Part shown: one piece after another, positions 12,977-15,880 of the stretch | Position numbering within the stretch: position 1 is the stretch's first letter | Layout of the letters: every line of letters starts with the position of its first letter | NCBI GenBank assembly: GCA_964343975.1 | Contig: CAYFLU010000073.1 | Span: forward strand, 1-15,880 | Direction: 5' to 3' | Source of the DNA: SCUN01 sp964343975 | GTDB taxonomy: Bacteria; Acidobacteriota; Vicinamibacteria; Vicinamibacterales; SCN-69-37 | DNA: 15,880 bases | Translations under genes and position numbers: made by a program | The notes under the pieces: model-generated | Databases searched by the model: none | What the model was told of the DNA's origin: nothing | The model's input: the letters and a program-made list of their open reading frames with translations, nothing else

Positions 12977-13762
12977 CTAGAACTCGTCGTCGAACCGCAG
13001 GTGCTTGACGCTCTTGCCGTGGCGGCGGATGAGGCGGAGCGACTCGATGCCGATCTTCACGTGCGCGTCGACGAACGTGCTCGTCACCAACTTGTCCGAA
13101 GCCTCGGTCTTCACACCCTCGGGGATCATCGGCTGATCCGACACGAGGAGAATCGCGCCGGTGGGAATCTCGTTGTGGAAGCCCGCCGAGAAGATCGTGG
13201 CCGTTTCCATGTCGATGGCCATCGCGCGGGTCTTCCGCAAGTACGCCTTGAACTCCTCGTCGTGCTCCCACACGCGGCGGTTCGTCGTGAAGACCGTGCC
13301 GGTCCAGTAGTCGTGCTCGTGGTCGCGAATGGTCGTTGACACAACGCGCTGAAGCGAGAAGGCCGGGAGTGCCGGGACTTCCGGCAAGAGGTAGTCGTTC
13401 GACGTGCCTTCACCGCGAATCGCCGCGATCGGCAACACGAGATCGCCGATCTGGTTCTTCCGTTTGAGGCCGCCGCACTTGCCGAGGAAGAGCGCGGCCT
13501 TCGGCTGGATCGCGCTGAGCAGATCCATCACGGTGGCGGCGTTCGCGCTGCCCATGCCGAAGTTGATGAGCGTGATGCCGTCGACCGTGATGTTGGGCAT
13601 CGGCCGGTCGGCGCCGCGCACCGTGCCTCCGCCCATGAGACGCGCGAAGACCTCGAGATAATGGCCGAAATTGGTCAGCAGAATGTGCGAGCCGAACTCC
13701 TCGACCGGGACACCGGTGTAGCGCGGCAGCCAGTTGGTGACGATCTCGTGCTTGTCCTTCAT
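12977..13762 (-). CDS. amn: AMP nucleosidase, short type (PNP/UDP phosphorylase superfamily)
   Basis: The 261-residue protein matches the short AMP nucleosidases that are common in Bacteroidota and scattered elsewhere; E. coli Amn is about 480 residues with an extra N-terminal domain. Such enzymes hydrolyse AMP to adenine and ribose 5-phosphate. Landmarks are the start MKDKHEIVTNWLPRYTGVP, LFLGKCGGLK, and IGDLVLPIAAIRGEGTSNDY. The nucleoside-binding MAIDMETATIF comes next, with the catalytic-region E186 after M185, and then VSDQPMIPEGVKTEASD. The start agrees with the family's conserved N-terminus, yet no Shine-Dalgarno sequence precedes it, and the divergent peptidase gene begins only 20 bp away. 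The symporter gene follows 51 bp downstream. I use the symbol amn for the activity, not for orthology with the E. coli gene. Confidence 0.9.
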   Translation of the reverse strand: MKDKHEIVTNWLPRYTGVPVEEFGSHILLTNFGHYLEVFARLMGGGTVRGADRPMPNITVDGITLINFGMGSANAATVMDLLSAIQPKAALFLGKCGGLKRKNQIGDLVLPIAAIRGEGTSNDYLLPEVPALPAFSLQRVVSTTIRDHEHDYWTGTVFTTNRRVWEHDEEFKAYLRKTRAMAIDMETATIFSAGFHNEIPTGAILLVSDQPMIPEGVKTEASDKLVTSTFVDAHVKIGIESLRLIRRHGKSVKHLRFDDEF

Positions 13763-13782
13763 CTGGGTATATTCTGGCCCGC
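13763..13782. promoter_or_regulatory. 20-bp divergent start-to-start gap with an AT-rich core
   Basis: Only 20 bp separate the start codons of the AMP nucleosidase gene (minus) and the S9 peptidase gene (plus). The gap contains TATATT at 13768-13773, which reads AATATA on the other strand and could act as a -10 element in either direction. Neither gene has a ribosome-binding site here. Leaderless transcripts, or promoters placed inside the opposite gene, would follow from this arrangement. Confidence 0.4.
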
Positions 13783-15880
13783 ATGCGACGCTCTCTGTCA
13801 GCCTTCCTTGCGGCGAGCCTTACGTTCGCCGCCGGCCTCTCCATCAGCGCCCAATCGAAGCCCATCCCGGGGTTTGCGGACTACGGGAAGTTCGAAACGA
13901 TCGCCCCGGCGGGCGGCGGCGGGGGCGGCCGGTTCGGTGGCGGAGGCGGTGGTGGCGGCCTGTCGGCCGACGGCAAGTGGCTTGGCTACACCGTGACCAA
14001 GTCGAATCGCGACACGGAATTGCGGCTGCTGGAGCTCGCGACCAGCAAGGTGACCGCTGAGCCGTTCGGTTCGCAGCTCGCCTACACGTCCGACATGAAG
14101 TGGGCGGCCTGGTCGATCGGCTACTCGCAGGCGCAGCAAGATCGGATGCGCGCGAGCAACCAGCCCGTGCAGAACAAGCTCGCGCTGATGAACCTCACAA
14201 CCGGCGCCAAGCAGACGCTCGACAACGTGCAGAGCTTCTCGTTCAGCGGCGACGGCAAGTTCCTCCTGATGCGGCGCTATGCGCCGGCGGTAGCCGGTGG
14301 CGGTGCGGCTGCCGCGGCGGCGCCGGCCGGACGCGGCGGCGGCGCGCGTGGTGGTGGTGCCGGTGGCAATGCGATCGACGATGCGCCCGCGGCGGGCGGC
14401 ACGATCGCGATCCGCAACCTCGCGACCAACGGCGAAGTGACTTTCGGCAACGTCAGCGAAGAGGCGTGGCAGGACAGCGGCGCCGTGCTGGCGATGACGA
14501 TCAACGCCGCAGATCAGGCCGGCAACGGCGTGCAGCTCTACAACGCGGCCACCGGCACATTGAAGGTGATCGACTCGGCCAGTGCGGCCTACCTCGGACT
14601 CGCCTGGCGTCGCGACGCCGCGGATCTGCTCGTGATGAAGAGCAAGGCCGACGATAAGAAGGACGGGCTCACCTATCAGATCCTCGCGTGGACCGGCGTG
14701 GGCACCTCAAGCGAGACGCTCCACACGTACGACCCGACGACCGACGCGAAGTTCCCCGCCGGTCAGCGACTCGTGACATTCCGCCGGGCGGCGTGGGGCG
14801 ACGATGGCACGTCAGTGCTTCTGGGCTTTGCGCCCTGGGCGGACAAGCCGGCAGCGCCGGCCGGCCGCGGTGGTGGACGTGGCGCAGCGGCGGACGCGCC
14901 TGCGGCAGATACCGTCGAACCCGCCGATGTGGCCGTGTGGCACTGGCAGGACGCCGATGTGATGTCGAAACAGAAGCTGACGGCAAATCAGGATCGCCGG
15001 CGCAACCTGCTCGGCGTGTGGCACATCAACACCAACGCGTTCACCGCGCTTGGCCAGAGCTTCACCGAAACCGTTTCGCCAATCCGCAAGTCGTCATCGG
15101 CCTTCGTGTCGGAGTGGACCAAGTACGCGATGGAGCGCAGCATCGGCCGCGGCGCGTCGGATCTCTATATCGCCGACATGAACACGGGCGCGCGCACATT
15201 GCTGAAGGCGAACGTCGGCGGCAATGCGAGTGTGAGCCCGAACGGCAAGTACGTGCTGTTCGTCGACGCCGATCAGTACTGGACGATCAACCTCGCGACG
15301 AAGGCGATCACCAACATCACGGGCAAGATCACGACCACGAGCTTCGTGAACAAGGACTCGGACCAGACGACAAAGCAGAAGCCGATGTTCGGCACGGGCG
15401 GCTGGGCCAAAGACGACGCGTTCGTGCTCGTGTACGACCGGTACGACATCTGGCAGGTGGCGCCGGATGGCTCGAGCGCGAAGAAGCTCACGGATGGCAA
15501 GGCCGACATGACGATGCACCGTTTGGCGCCGATCGAGAGCGCGACGGACGGCATCGATCTGTCGAAGCCGCAGTATGTAAGCCTCTTTGGGGAGCGCTCG
15601 AAGAAGCAGGGCTATGGCCGGCTCGCGCCGGGTGGCGGCGTGGAGCGGCTCGTGTTCGTCGATAAGTCGGTGACCGGACTCGGCAAGGCGAAGGACGCCG
15701 ACGTGTTCGTGCACACCGTGCAGGACTACAACGACTCGCCGGACATGTTCGTGAGCGGCGCGGATCTGAAGAACGCGAAGCAGGTCACAAACACCAATCC
15801 ATTCCTGAACGACTACGCGTGGGGTAAGAGCGAGACGATCGACTACGTCACCGACAAGTGGCACGGAATGCAGAAGCTGC
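13783..15880 (+). CDS. Secreted S9-type (prolyl oligopeptidase family) peptidase, N-terminal propeller; runs off the right edge
   Basis: The ATG at 13783 opens a frame of 699 codons with no stop before the window ends. Residues 1-24 form a signal peptide (MRRSLSAFLAASLTFAAGLS, then ISAQ). The start FADYGKFETI followed by LSADGKWLGYTV, and repeated 'dg.....lar...t' blades such as SFSGDGKFLLMRRYAP, VSPNGKYVLFVDADQYW and WAKDDAFVLVYDRYDIWQV, are the beta-propeller of S9 peptidases. The closing segment NPFLNDYAWGKSETIDYVT stands where the propeller joins the alpha/beta-hydrolase domain. The Ser-Asp-His triad would be beyond the edge, so activity cannot be confirmed. Three Gly/Ala/Arg-rich inserts interrupt the blades (about residues 44-59, 167-195 and 360-380). 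Secreted S9 enzymes degrade peptides in the periplasm or outside. It is divergent from the AMP nucleosidase gene. Confidence 0.88.
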   Translation, partial: MRRSLSAFLAASLTFAAGLSISAQSKPIPGFADYGKFETIAPAGGGGGGRFGGGGGGGGLSADGKWLGYTVTKSNRDTELRLLELATSKVTAEPFGSQLAYTSDMKWAAWSIGYSQAQQDRMRASNQPVQNKLALMNLTTGAKQTLDNVQSFSFSGDGKFLLMRRYAPAVAGGGAAAAAAPAGRGGGARGGGAGGNAIDDAPAAGGTIAIRNLATNGEVTFGNVSEEAWQDSGAVLAMTINAADQAGNGVQLYNAATGTLKVIDSASAAYLGLAWRRDAADLLVMKSKADDKKDGLTYQILAWTGVGTSSETLHTYDPTTDAKFPAGQRLVTFRRAAWGDDGTSVLLGFAPWADKPAAPAGRGGGRGAAADAPAADTVEPADVAVWHWQDADVMSKQKLTANQDRRRNLLGVWHINTNAFTALGQSFTETVSPIRKSSSAFVSEWTKYAMERSIGRGASDLYIADMNTGARTLLKANVGGNASVSPNGKYVLFVDADQYWTINLATKAITNITGKITTTSFVNKDSDQTTKQKPMFGTGGWAKDDAFVLVYDRYDIWQVAPDGSSAKKLTDGKADMTMHRLAPIESATDGIDLSKPQYVSLFGERSKKQGYGRLAPGGGVERLVFVDKSVTGLGKAKDADVFVHTVQDYNDSPDMFVSGADLKNAKQVTNTNPFLNDYAWGKSETIDYVTDKWHGMQKL

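Noticed and set aside
14688..15665. Plus-strand and minus-strand open frames inside 14688-15864
   Set aside because: They are Arg-rich shadows of the S9 peptidase frame, which is continuous from 13783 to the window end with recognisable propeller blades.

Overview
The window looks like chromosomal DNA from a high-GC soil-type bacterium, most likely Acidobacteriota (Vicinamibacteria-like). This placement rests on gene style only: a subtilase tail with TLVWGN repeats, secreted peptidases with Gly/Ala/Arg-rich inserts, a VirB10-like glycine-zipper exoprotein and a fulvocin C-related protein. Gemmatimonadota or a myxobacterial relative cannot be excluded without a search.

Left part (1-2853): the minus-strand 5' end of a peptide ABC-transporter binding protein runs off the left edge. 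Its leader carries a 22-nt tandem duplication. Next comes the C-terminal remnant of an S8 (subtilisin-like) peptidase with five TLVWGN repeats, then a membrane HD-GYP-GAF cyclic-di-GMP phosphodiesterase. The HD-GYP gene and the first third of the following gene are clearly poorer in GC than the rest of the window.

Centre (2938-7197), the most interesting part: a 901-residue sigma-54 activator (TPR-like sensor, GAF-like region, AAA+ with GAFTGA, Fis-type HTH) is followed by a 229-bp gap. That gap holds inverted TACCC-type repeats, a near-consensus -24/-12 sigma-54 promoter (5745-5760) and a possible 22-codon leader ORF whose stop overlaps the next start (TGATG). The promoter faces a two-gene unit: a membrane-anchored fulvocin C-related protein with an eight-cysteine C-terminus, and 5 nt later a membrane-anchored thioredoxin-fold protein with a CAAC motif. 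I read this as a self-contained, sigma-54-controlled, disulfide-rich bacteriocin-like module, with the activator encoded next to its target.

Right part (7210-15880): a minus-strand cluster encodes an exported VirB10-like coiled-coil protein, a DinB-fold protein and an M19 dipeptidase with a ~75-residue Gly/Ala insert. Divergent from it is ispG (isoprenoid MEP pathway), which ends 3 bp from the end of a convergent sodium:solute symporter gene. The symporter follows a short-type AMP nucleosidase gene on the minus strand. Only 20 bp from the nucleosidase start, and divergent from it, begins a secreted S9-type peptidase whose propeller is in the window and whose catalytic domain lies beyond the right edge.

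I saw no rRNA, tRNA, CRISPR array, transposase or integrase. All assignments come from reading the sequence; no database search was run.
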